A program made the position numbers and the translations under genes. A stretch of 38,990 bases of DNA from Euprymna scolopes (lineage: Eukaryota; Mollusca; Cephalopoda; Sepiida; Sepiolidae), in the NCBI GenBank assembly GCA_024364805.1, contig CM044502.1, forward strand, positions 85,770,416 through 85,809,405, in the 5' to 3' direction. Below are positions 20,456 through 30,674 of the stretch, one piece after another (the first letter of the stretch is position 1; every line of letters starts with the position of its first letter). The notes beneath the pieces were generated by a model. The model made no database searches, was not told the DNA's origin, and saw only the letters and a list, made by a program, of their open reading frames with translations.

Positions 20456-20690
20456 TGCTTTACACGGTGGTCATCACTTATCAAGGCCCGGAAGCCACTC
20501 AGGGATCAGGGTTATTGCACGTACAGTACGTTAGTGTCGAGATTTGATGAAGTGTTTACTTAAGGGGGCGGTTCATTAGGAATTTGTTAACGTTGGACTT
20601 GAAGACATCCAAGTTGTAGTCAGGTGGGAAGCAAGCAGACGGAACAGACTTCCACAGGCGTGCAGTTCTAAGTTTTTTAATAAATATTAA
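20456..20690 (-). mobile_element. LINE 3' end joined to family D
   Basis: On the minus strand: a fragment of the LINE ORF2 C-terminus (ARLWKSVPSACF, then a DVFKSNVNKF block), then the LINE 3' UTR with CCTGATCCCTGAGTGGCTTC and TTGATAAGTGATGACC. Compare 15604-16343. Family D follows directly where the LINE tail should end, so the two are fused or nested. Confidence 0.75.
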
Positions 20691-21163
20691 CATAAATAAA
20701 TGGTTTAAGGCAACATGTAACAGATTTACCTATTCCTGTCTATTAAACTTACCGCTCTCTACCTAATAGGATACTTTTTCGAAAAAACTTCTTCCAAACA
20801 ATTAGGTGGCCTCGTTTTAGTTGTGTGAGACAATGGATATTCCTCGTGAAATGTTATCAAGAGGAATTTCTAGTGAAGCAAGAGTTGTAGAGTCCCAATC
20901 TGGTTTTGCTTAAGCTCACTGACTTGGATAAATATTTCTGTTATTTTGCCTTTTTTGTGCGTTTCATCCCCGTAGGAAATTGTCACAAAAATGAAGCGCT
21001 GAAGACTCTGTGTAGCTTAATTACCATATATACTATCATAACTGGTTTTCACGTATTGAGTACTATTGAAAAAAAATACTGAAAATCCACACATAATAGA
21101 TTTCTTTATAACATTTTACTTGGATATATAAAACATAAATAAGTATATATGTGTGCATGTGCG
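20691..21163. other. No gene seen
   Basis: AT-rich, no recognised feature. Confidence 0.5.
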
Positions 21164-21258
21164 TGTGCATCGAACAGATACCAAGATAAGTAGTTCACAG
21201 AACCTTTTTTATGATGAGGTGTAGCGAATTATGTATCTTGGTATCTGTTCGATGCACA
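21164..21258. other. Perfect 25-base inverted repeat with a 45-base loop
   Basis: TGTGCATCGAACAGATACCA... at 21164-21188 is exactly complementary to 21234-21258. A third, partial direct copy (GTTCGATGCAGAATTAGGGA) lies near 21381, and an ATTAACCGA/TCGGTTAAT pair lies at about 21277 and 21310. So 21164-21410 is a small cluster of related repeats. Confidence 0.85.
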
Positions 21259-21533
21259 TTTAGGGATATCTAGGAATTAACCGATATTAGTTTATAAGCT
21301 CTACTTTTGTCGGTTAATCTGGCGAAAAGTTTGTATGCAGCTTTATGATATGGTTCAACGAAATAAGTAATACAACATCCGTTCGATGCAGAATTAGGGA
21401 TTAATAAGGATTAATATTTATTACAAAAATTAGTATAATTTCAATCATATTCAACCATCAAATTGGCATACAGCACTCATTCAAATTCAACGGTCTAGAA
21501 CTTTTTCACATTTCTAATGGAATAAAACCTCTA

Positions 21534-21621
<88 letters not shown>

Positions 21622-21680
21622 TTATATATATATGTGTATATATATGTATATATATATGTGTGTGTGTGTTTATGTATGTA
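21534..21680. repeat. (TA)n then TATG/TG-rich microsatellite
   Basis: About 33 TA units followed by interrupted TA, TATG and TG units. Confidence 0.97.
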
Positions 21681-22209
21681 TCGTTTTTTTGTTATTGATT
21701 GTTTTCTTCCTACAGAAAATACTTCTTTCTTGTTCGTAGCATCTTTTTCAGAAGAATAATGTAATTCGATTTAATTCCTTATAGAAAATACTTTGTCTGG
21801 GTAGAAATTATTTTTTAATTGAATTTATTTTCAAATTGAGGCTCTATATTCGTAAATACAGAATTAACTCCCTTTTGTTGGAATTAAATTTGTAGATAGT
21901 TACAAAGAATAGCAATGGGCATCGCTGTGTATGTACATATATCGCACAACGTACGGCCACTCTGTTAATTTGTGTCATCAATAACTGAATTCATACAAAT
22001 TAAATATTTAAATCTGTTTTGATGCAAATATCTCGTATACGGTGTTATTGTGTTTTTAATAGCTTTTATTTGCCAATACATATCACTGATTTCCATCTTT
22101 AGTTTAATTTGCATTTCATTTTGAAAAATACAATATTTATATTCTCATATCAGATAATTACTTTTAAACTTCTTAATATATTTATTCTTATTTACTCTTA
22201 AAAATCTAT
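21681..22209. other. AT-rich stretch, no gene seen
   Basis: No recognised feature; it is the right part of the spacer between the two family D copies. Confidence 0.5.
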
Positions 22210-23125
22210 AAATAATTCAATTCATATAGTGATTGAAATGTAAAGTTCGCTAATAGATCAGCAGTTTCAAGTTCGCACTTAGAAAGCAACAAGTGAAGCG
22301 TGCTTGGTCCCCCGTGAGTGCACAGTGAACGAGGCATAATAAAATGGTTCAGCATTTGCTCCCCCCCCCATTTAGCCCAAAAATTCTTGGGCGACGTCAA
22401 ATCTTGGTGAAAATAAACAAAAGGTAATGAACCGCCCCCTTAAGTAAATACTTCATCAAATCTCCACACTAACGTAATGTACTTGCAATAACCCTTATCC
22501 CTGAGTGGCTTCCGGGTCTTGATAAGTGGTGATCACTGTGTAAAAAAAGGGGCAGTTTTAGTCCTTAGCAGATGTAAATTTGAGTTCTGTGCCAATGAAA
22601 AAGAAATGACGAAGTCTATCATTTGTCCCCCACCCGCATTTAGCCCCAAAATCCCCAAGGCTTTTACATATTTAAATTTGAGTTCAGTTCCAGGCAAAAC
22701 TGCTAAACAGACATACACAGAAAATTTTAGACAAATATTGTAAAATAGTCCCAAAAATTGAGTGTTTTTATTAGCCCTAAAAGAGCCCTTGGGTCACAAC
22801 CAAGAGTTATCGCGAAGTATAGACAAACAAAATTATACAGAAATCAGTTAGTTACAATTTTTCAGAAAGTTTTATAAAAACCTAAGGCATCAATTTTTTA
22901 ATAAGCTCAAAAGTGTCTATATTAACTATTTAAACCGGAAAGGCACTCCTAGGGGGGGAACAAATTTTCCCCGGAAAATCCGTTCTGTTACTTTTTTACT
23001 CATATCATGTTTAATGTTTGCGAAATTTTTCAAAAATTTCAAGGTGTAGTTATTGACAAATGTGCGGACAGACGAACGGGCGAACGGACAATGGTGAATT
23101 TACAGTCCACCCTCCTTTTGTCGGG
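22210..23125 (+). repeat. Family D, plus copy (right arm of an inverted pair) with a LINE 3' tail inside
   Basis: 22210-22426 carries the block with TTTAGCCCAAAAATTCTTGG and GACGTCAAATCTTGGTGAAA. 22427-22547 is a LINE 3' tail (GAACCGCCCCCTTAAGTAAA, then GAGTGGCTTCCGGGTCTTGA, then GTGTAAAAAAA). 22548-23125 carries the remaining family D blocks, ending GGACAATGGTGAATTTACAG and CCACCCTCCTTTTGTC. In the minus copy the LINE tail lies outside the first block; here it sits between the first and second blocks. Confidence 0.7.
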
Positions 23126-23159
23126 GGACGAAAAAGAGAAAATGTGTAAAGGGGAAAAT

Positions 23160-24070
23160 TGAGATGTCTGGAAATTATTGATAAGCGTGAGAGAGGATCA
23201 TGTTTTTGCGGCATTGAAACAGCTGCCTGTTACCTTTGGAGAATTGTCTGAAGAGTTTCGTATACAAATTTGTGGTCGGGCTTGTAGTTCGAATGAAGTA
23301 ACTCCTTGGGGAATCCATAAGCGTAGAGGCGACGTTTATTAAACAGTTACGTGAGCGCACACTGACCATCATGAGGGATAAAGCAAACTTTGGGAGCCTA
23401 TTTTGATGATCATGCAATAGAACTAGTAAAATGCAGAGATCAAAACTGCAATCCAAAATGGATTGTTTCCGTTGTGGTTGGAATAGTAACATTGTAAAAA
23501 TTGGATGGACGCAAGATAAAGATCATATTATGCTTCTAATGTAGGGGGATCTGACATATGACTTTGAACGGGAAACGAGTCAGCGACCACGATATCAGCA
23601 CCACTATGCTCCCGGGACAATATCTAAACGCGTCGCAACGAAACCTCCGAGTACATATCGAACAAACACATTCTCCACCACTCCTTAGTTCAGGCTGCTT
23701 CTACACTCTAGTTAGCGCAAGGTTATGTCATACTTAGAGCAGGAGGGACGGTAAAATACCAACCATAAATGACAAAATACAGATGTGCTATGGGATAGGT
23801 TTGGTAACGATTAGTCCGAATAGGTGGATTTGCTGATGCCAATATCCTGGTGACACAGAAACATATTGATCTTCGATCGGCTGACAGGATATGAGGCTAT
23901 CAAGGTACCGTTGGTGTTTTCATTACACCAGCTAAAAAAGTAAAATTCCCGAAGGCACTGGTGTGTGTTGCACTTTGCATAGATCTGCCAGAATTTAACG
24001 TAGAGTTCGATCAATTTTTTAGTGTTTTATCGAGGATTGTGGAGCCTAGAAAGATTCTTTCCCTAGTGAA
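23160..24070 (+). mobile_element. Ty3/Gypsy retrotransposon fossil: gag end with zinc knuckle, and protease region
   Basis: An old, broken Ty3/Gypsy copy. The left part has gag-like sequence followed by a zinc-knuckle start (KMDCFRCG) at about 23458-23480. The right part has sequence like the end of the aspartic protease and its junction with reverse transcriptase: GVFITPAKKVKFP, then LPEFNVEFD near 23990-24015. No LTR or target duplication is visible at either side. It carries several breaks and looks ancient. It begins about 35 bases past the end of family D. The assignment is from resemblance to molluscan Gypsy polyproteins as I know them. Confidence 0.55.
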
Positions 24071-24253
24071 CGAGGTTATGACAAATATCCATAAAGAGGG
24101 TACTTTTAAGAAGCATATTAATATTTTAGATTTAGGAGGTCTCCTTCCCCCTCCTAAATAAAATCAAACTTGAATTTTAGGGACGATTAATTGTAAACAG
24201 CATGAGAATATCTACAAAGAAGAACGTAAAACTACTAATCAATTTCTTGCCAG

Positions 24254-24436
24254 TTGAAATATGAAGCTATTGTCTGCAAGGGAGAGAAAACTTGCCGTGT
24301 TCGAGTCATAAAACGTTTATGTGACGACTTTAACGTCTTGGCATGGCAACCAAATCCCCTACTATTAACCACGATAAAAATGAAACACACACACTTTGTG
24401 TCTAGGCACGTGTGGAGTTCTCGGTATCATTATTGA
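24254..24436 (+). mobile_element. Possible Tc1-like N-terminal transposase fragment
   Basis: A 60-codon frame with VIKRLCDDFNVLAWQP followed by NPLLLTTIKMKHTHFVSRH. The spacing recalls the Tc1 helix-turn-helix end and the PLLTxKxxxxRLxFA block. No catalytic part is attached. The Tc1 piece that follows (from 24573) seems to be a separate copy. Weak call. Confidence 0.3.
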
Positions 24437-24572
24437 TAGGGATTTTATCTTGACTGAGATGCTTAGTGCTGTAAACTGACTGTTGTAGAAAATAAGCAAA
24501 CGGAACATCCTTTTTATATAAATTTAAATTATTTTATTTTAGAGATTTCAAATGAGGAATTGTTAACGCTAT

Positions 24573-25083
24573 AGTTGTTTGGTATGCAATCGAAGAACTG
24601 GAGAAAAATTTTCACCAACTTGCATAAAAACGACAGTTAACCACGGGAATGAAGGGATAATGGCATGGGAAACTTTTACTGCAGCAAAAGTTGGGGAACT
24701 TATTAGATGTGAGAAGTCAAAGGAATACATTCGAATATTAGACACAGATGCAGAAGCTAGGAATATCCCATAACATTATTTTTCAACATGATAATGCCCC
24801 CCTGCACCCACTGCTAAAGTCACAAAATTGTGTTTTTCTTATAATTCAATTGATGTGATATTTTGTCCAGTTAAAAGCCCCGATTTAAACCTAATCGAGA
24901 ATATTTGGTCCATAATATCTCGTGCATTCGCCGGAAGAACTTTTTCGAAGAATGACAAACTGTGGAAATGTGTAAAGCGAATAGAATAGCATCTCCTATT
25001 CACAGTGTTCCACTTTGGTTGAGAGCATGTCTAAAATGCTTGATCTTTTAAAGAAATCAAAAGATAATGTCATGTCATCTTAA
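24573..25083 (+). mobile_element. Tc1-like DNA transposon relic, catalytic C-terminal half
   Basis: Starts inside the catalytic domain. HGNEGIMAWETFTAAKVGEL is followed, in shifted frame, by an IIFQHDNAPLHP block with the second catalytic Asp, then PVKSPDLNLIENIWS-like sequence with the third acid region near 24870-24905, and a C-terminal MSKMLDLLKKSK-like end at about 25028-25065. The same order of blocks, on the other strand, occurs at 32479-33507, so both belong to one family. It is 5'-truncated and frameshifted. Confidence 0.8.
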
Positions 25084-25510
25084 GCATTTATTAAAGTAAA
25101 TGTCTTGTTCTGTGTTATTAGTCTCGTTTAAGTTTCCTTGTTCAATTGTTCTTTGTTTAATATATCTTTTAGTGCAATAAAATGCATAAAATTTGTTTGG
25201 CTCATTTTTTTCTTTTTTTTTTTTGCCTACGGGGGTAGGCTTCAGACTGGGGAAACTCGGAGTTTCTATTGCACTTTTCTGGTTGTTTTTTAAAATTGGT
25301 ATCGTTGGGTCTTCGTTTGTGACAATCATACTCAGCAAATAATTGAACAGTTCAAGAGTATAGAATCTCTGTAGTTATTTCCTAACAACTCAAGATTCGG
25401 GTAAGCTAATTGTAGAATATGATTTGTTAGATCATTGATGGAGATCATAGACAGAGTTTGACCCCGAGTTGATATTTGAAGGACGCAAACGTTAATACTG
25501 TGTTGGTATT
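25084..25510. other. No gene seen
   Basis: Probably includes the Tc1 3' flank up to about 25200, followed by a T-rich run and a GC-richer patch. I could not identify the terminal repeat. Confidence 0.45.
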
Positions 25511-27115
25511 CGACGACTATTTTAATAAACCTATAAGGGAGAAAATAATTTGGTCAATGAAAGCGACAATTCCAGCAGTACTGTAGCTGAAAATCTTGTG
25601 AAGTATCGTTTTATCCCAAAACATACCAAATGCCTTAGATATGTACAGGCTTATTGTTATAGAAACGAAGTTAGTATCAATAGATTCACTGATCCAGTGT
25701 GATATTACCGTCAGCAAATCAGCGACTGATCTCTCAGAAAGAAAATTATTGCATGTCGCTTGATAGGTTATTTTTGCTGTTCTGGTTAACAAATTCTCTA
25801 TTTATGACAACCACAAGCAAATTATTCATGGCACACAGGAAGCTGGTCGGCCTGTTCAGATGAAGAAGATCTATTCTTCGTATTTTAAAATACTAGGTAG
25901 ACTGTAGAGGTTTTTCAAGGTGTTGTGAATACCTCCCATTAAGACGAGATTTAACCAACTTTGTACGTATAGGAGTTAGTTCCAGTTGCATCTTTATAAG
26001 AACTATCGTTGGCATGTTTTCAAAGCCAGTTGCTTCGCCGGAATTAAGGATCTTCATGCGTCTGAAAATATCTCGGACATATATATTGATGTCACTCAGA
26101 GTATTTTCAGTAATGGGGGGGGGATTGAAGGGGGGAAACAGCTGTTGTCACAAATAGTAGAGTTCGATGCGAAGTTTTTGGCGAAAATTTTGGTATTGTC
26201 AGATGATATGTTTTTTTATGCGCCCAAACTCGTGAGAACTTATCGTCTGACCAGCTATTTTAGAATTGACAGTCCGGACAAAAGATTCTCTCGCGCTTTC
26301 TATAATCTTTCTGTTACTGGTAGTCATAAAGTAAGCGTTAGTTTCTGAACATCTGTTTCGTTTAATGCAATGAAAAGTATGATTTCTATGTGCTATTGCA
26401 GCTGCACGTTCGAGATGTATCACGGCTGTAAGTTGGAAATTTTTAAGGGTAGCTGTAAGCTGTCTATGCCGATGGTTGGTCAGTCGATTATATCATCCTT
26501 TTTTTAAGATGAAGTATCGGTGTATTGCTTGTATGAACGTACAGAAACTGTCACTGTTGACCATCCACTAGCGAGACACAGTGCGATAGGGATGGACATC
26601 TGGAGTCTTGTTGCTTGAATCTTAATTGAGATAATCGAGTGATCGGAGACAGAACGGAGAATAAGCAAATTTCAAGGCAGGTGGTGAGTATAAAGATGTT
26701 CACTTTTTCTTGCAATACTCTCAAATATTGTGTCACCATCGTCGTGGGGATGGTATGAGACAGCACATGTAATGTAGTTTAGGAACTTCTTTAGACATGT
26801 TCCTGCATAATAGAAGCGATCCATTATGTTAGCACATATTCCGTGTGTTAGCGGCGATTTTGAGGGTCATATTTGGAGGTTAAGTTAGTTTAATCGAGAA
26901 ATTATCTAAGGAAAAAATTGATTTAATTTCAGTTTCACAAGGGATAAACAATTCAGGTTTTGTTCTCCCGTAATTGGATTTCAACCTCTGGAAGGTTGAA
27001 ATGTAGATCACTGATGTTTATGAAGGAGACATGATAGTAGAGATCGACGTTGGGAATTGGGGTTCTGTGCTTAATCTTTTTAAAATTGTTTTTCTTGTTC
27101 ATTGTGGGGTTAGGA
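25511..27115 (-). mobile_element. LINE (jockey/CR1-like), endonuclease and first half of reverse transcriptase
   Basis: On the minus strand, from right to left: an endonuclease N-terminus (VSFINISDLHFN, then ENKPELFIPCETE near 26960-26930), CAVSYHPHDDGDTIFE near 26760, and the AAAIAHRNHTFHCIKRNRCS linker at about 26400. Then a SGEATGFEN block near 26025 equivalent to SKATGPDG, SVADLLTVISHWIS at about 25725, and LYISKAFGMFWDK near 25640, equivalent to the ALDISKAFDRVWH motif A region. The motif A Asp is replaced by Gly in KAFGMFW. It stops before the YADD box. Multiple stops and shifts make it dead. Confidence 0.85.
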
Positions 27116-27248
27116 CGTCCTGTGAAAAAGGCAAGTAGAATTGTTTAGAGGATGGCATGGAAAGAAAACGTGAAAGGGAGAAAGTACCGATTTTATTGAG
27201 GATTGACAAAGGGAAAACTGTAAAAGTTCATACTAATATGTTATAAGA

Positions 27249-27303
<55 letters not shown>

Positions 27304-28054
27304 CTTTCAGTGTTTACTTCAATAGTTCTCTATACGTGAGTAGAGCTAAGTAGTAAATTATAAAAATATGAATGAACAAGGAATTTTCCGCGCATATATC
27401 CCGAAGCCTAAAGACATCGATTCGGAAAACAGGGTTGATACGCCGTTAAATGCAATTAAATAAGCATGCAATTTTAACTTATGAAAACATTTTCGTTTTA
27501 AGTAAAATAAAATAAATTTCATTTGCAAAATTCAACCGGGAATAAACAAATAGAACACAACATAGAGGAAGTTTAGGTTTATAGCTTCGACCCTGGCGTC
27601 CTGACGTTATTTATCGCCCCCTTTCTGTTAGCACAAACATCAGGACAGTTTTTATATTCAAGTGCTGATTACATTGACGTTAAAATATGTGTGCGCCGTA
27701 GCCTCCTCCCACGCCTTGGACGTTCGGTCGATAAATCCGACAAAATCCGTCGGCTCTATCGGAATGAGGATCGGCGCATCTGTCGCTCGTATCTGTTCGC
27801 AAGTGCACACTTACACCAATTTATGCGCATACAATTCTGGGATAATTACATACATGCCTGCAGATAAATATCCAGTTACTTCGGGAAAAAAGGCGCAAAG
27901 CTCACACGATGAAATAATGCACACACACATACACTCGACGAACAAGCATAGACACTTGTAGTAAAATGCTAAGTTAAGAAAGATATAGAGAAGAGGAGGG
28001 TTTATATCTAATGCAGACATCAATAAAAGAATCGGGATTCTTTTATTTTTCAAT
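27116..28054. other. No gene seen
   Basis: Holds a TA microsatellite at 27250-27300. A GC-richer patch at 27590-27800 contains a 99-codon frame (27662-27961) with no recognised family; the patch stands out from its AT-rich surroundings but shows no splice or promoter signals. Confidence 0.5.
27250..27300. repeat. (AT)n microsatellite
   Basis: About 25 AT units. Confidence 0.97.
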
Positions 28055-28595
28055 CGTAATAAGGACTGCCAGAAACCACTGTAAAAGAGTGCTGAAGAGC
28101 GTGAGAGAGTTGTATGCTCAGTTCGTTGTCTAAACTAGCGGAGCAGTACCTGGTTCCCACCAGTTTTGGCAAATAACAATCGGAGTCCTGAATAGAAGCG
28201 TGTGTTATATCTTAACCATTATGAATGGACTTGAGGTACTTTCGTCAGCATCGGACAAAGCCAAACTCTTTGCCAAGAATTTGCAGCTAATTTTATCCTA
28301 TGCGATCAAGGTCGCTTAGCCCCCATATGTCTTCCTATGTCTGAAAACACGCTATACGACATAGAAATATATGTACATGATGTTGCCAAGCTAATCAAAA
28401 ACTCAATTCCAGTAAAGCAACTGGTCCTGACGACATTTCTATTATAGTGCTGAAAAAGCTTCAACCAGAATTAGCTCCAATATTTACAAAGCTGTTTAAG
28501 CGTTTTCGTAGAGAGAATTCCTCCCCAGCACCCTGGTAAACCTCACCAGTATGTCTCGTATTTAAAAATTCGTATTTAAAAATTCAGGTGATAAG

Positions 28596-28669
<74 letters not shown>

Positions 28670-29315
28670 ACAGACCAATCAGTCTCCTGTGCATAATGTT
28701 TACATTGAAGGAACTCGTGTTAAATAGGGAAAAAGTCAACCACCTCAGCAAAAATAACCTTCTTAGTGACATGCAATATGGTTCCCGTTCTGCTGGCTCT
28801 AGAGTTGAGGTGCTAATAGTTATATCTCATAGGATTAGCTAATTATTCGATGGAGGTTCCATTTCTAAGGCGATTGCTCTTAATATATACAAGGCCTTTG
28901 ATAGGGTATGACATAAAGGTCTACTCCACAAAATCTCCATCTACGGTATAGCTGGAAATGTATTTTCAATTATTAAACCATTTGTATCTGATAGGTTCAT
29001 AAAAGTAGTGGTTAAGCGGCAGAAATCAGAAGCTCACAGTATTAATGCTGGAGTCCCTCAGGGAGCCATCCTTGGCCTAACTCTCTTCCTGATCTACATC
29101 AATGATTTCCCAAATCACATCCTAAGATCATTTGTAGACATTTATGATGACGAATTTACCATCTATGGCAATACTTCAAAGGCCGTAAACGACTAAGTTC
29201 TCTCCCCTCTGATATTGAGCACGTGGTGTAATGGGGAAAGAGGTGGCTGGTTACTTTTAATGCATCTAAAACCGAGCTTCTACCTTTACATAACCAATGC
29301 TCTGATCCCCGTACG
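28055..29315 (+). mobile_element. LINE (jockey/CR1-like), linker and reverse transcriptase
   Basis: Plus-strand copy running from the endonuclease linker through the reverse transcriptase. Blocks are SSKATGPDDISIIVLKKL near 28410, QYRPISLL at 28669, SKNNLLSDMQYGSRSAGS at about 28745, AIALNIYKAFDRV near 28873 (motif A), INAGVPQGAILGLTLFL at about 29041 (motif B), and DIYDDEFTIYG near 29137. The last should be YADD; one residue is lost and an acid is added, so the catalytic box is damaged. In-frame stops also occur. A (TC)n run sits inside the fingers region. Family B follows at the right edge. Confidence 0.88.
28596..28667. repeat. (TC)n microsatellite inside the LINE reverse transcriptase
   Basis: About 35 TC units between SGDKSS and QYRPISLL. 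Relatives have only a few residues (SDPSN-like) here, so the repeat expanded after insertion. It happens to keep the frame, giving a Leu-Ser run. Confidence 0.95.
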
Positions 29316-29672
29316 ACATCAAAAAAGTGGTAGTAGGCCGGTAGGCTCGAACCCGTACCGCGAAGGAGGAAAAGAAGATCTGAAAAAAAAACGTGACGTC
29401 TTTATCGTTGCGCCCATCTCCAAACCGGGAATGGCGAAGGTTTAAATTGAGGGTAGTTAATCGAAAAGAGGGGATGACTAGATGAAAATATCGGTGAAAA
29501 AAGCGACCCCTTCCTGTATAAAAGTGCCCAGTTGAGGATGAAGGAATTAATATTTTTAGCCAATTTGTCAATATTTATCGTTCGGAGAGTCGCTCTTCAG
29601 AACGACACCGATTTCGTGAAAATCTGTCGCCTCTATCGAAAATTTTAGACATGCATACATACATACATTTAA
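29316..29672 (+). repeat. Unclassified repeat, family B copy 1
   Basis: Begins AAAAAGTGGTAGTAGGCCGG and continues GGCTCGAACCCGTACCGCG, GGAGGAAAAGAA, a GTGACGTCTTT block, GGTTTAAATTGAGGG, AAAAGAGGGGATGACT, CCCTTCCTGTATAAAAGTGC, CCAATTTGTCAATATTTATCG and CGAAAATTTTAGACATG, ending in CATACATACATACATTT. The copy at 36634-36985 matches in order. GGCTCGAACCC resembles a B box, but there is no A box at the right distance. It has no conserved frame. The ATAC-repeat tail suggests a retroposed element. Confidence 0.65.
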
Positions 29673-30142
29673 ACAGACATGTTAGATTTATATAATTGAA
29701 GATAACAAAAGTCTATATTCCAAATTTCAAGATATACACAATTTCTAACAGCACCTGTTTCGTAGGGCAAAATCAATCATGTAATTTTTATATTAATGAT
29801 TGATTTTATTTCGTCCTTAACTCACCAGAAGAAAATGCACTTATCAATTTTAGATGAAAATCAAGGCATATAATCATGATTTCAAATCCGAATATTGGAA
29901 GAACAGTTGCAATTATTTTTTCATTTCGTTACGCCATCTTTGAATTTTCATGTAAAGTCACCAACTTTAAATTTTCCTATTAATAACTTGTATCATTTAT
30001 CTTGATATAAATTAACATAAAAATATTTTATTTAATATTTTGTTAATCTATTAGTAATAATCCATCCAAGTGAGAATGTGTGTGTCAGGACTCAGCATAT
30101 ATATACTCAACGAATTTTTAATCTATAGACGTCGTGAAATCT

Positions 30143-30144
<2 letters not shown>
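29673..30144. other. AT-rich stretch with one 12-base perfect hairpin
   Basis: AAAATCAATCAT at 29769-29780 is exactly complementary to 29796-29807, with a 15-base loop. No gene is seen. Confidence 0.55.

Positions 30145-30196
<52 letters not shown>
30145..30196. repeat. (TA)n microsatellite
   Basis: About 26 TA units. Confidence 0.97.
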
Positions 30197-30199
<3 letters not shown>

Positions 30200-30345
30200 T
30201 ATTCAGACATCAGAAAATATTTTTAATCGTCGGTTTTCATCCGAAAAAAGGGGTTGCTAAGGAATTAAAATAAAAAAAAATGTATTTGGGTGTCATTGGA
30301 TTTTTATCTGTTTGTCAAAAGTTTTACGAGGTTTGATTCTAAAGA

Positions 30346-30425
30346 TCGTGTCAAGTTGGTTTAATGGTCACCGTACTTAACTTACTGTCTTTATGTTTTG
30401 GTTTTGATCTCAGCTCGGGTTTTTT
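30346..30425 (+). mobile_element. tRNA-like sequence, third type
   Basis: GTCAAGTTGGTTTAATGGTC resembles a tRNA D-arm and A box; GGTTTTGATCTCAGC about 35 bases on resembles a decayed B box, followed by a T run that could stop polymerase III. It may be a SINE head or a decayed tRNA copy. No second copy is seen in this window. Confidence 0.35.
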
Positions 30426-30674
30426 TTTTACTTACAAGAACTGTTTAGAAAAGGCATAATACTCGCATGCATATGTCTTTCTGTTTTTTTCTTTACTTTA
30501 TTTTTAAATGAATTTTACGTTACGTTTAATACAAGACAATGTACGTACTTATATTTATTTTATACGAAACTAATTACCTAATCTATTGATTTGTTTAAAG
30601 TAATAATCTTTGATTGTTAGACCTAAATTTTACATAACTATAAATCTTATTTTATACATATATCTACATATATA

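Noticed and set aside
27590-27961. GC-richer patch with a 99-codon frame as a possible exon
   Set aside because: No recognisable protein domain or repeat; composition alone is not enough.
29335-29360. GGCTCGAACCC as a tRNA-type B box making family B a tRNA SINE
   Set aside because: No A box at a suitable distance on either strand; the match alone is weak.
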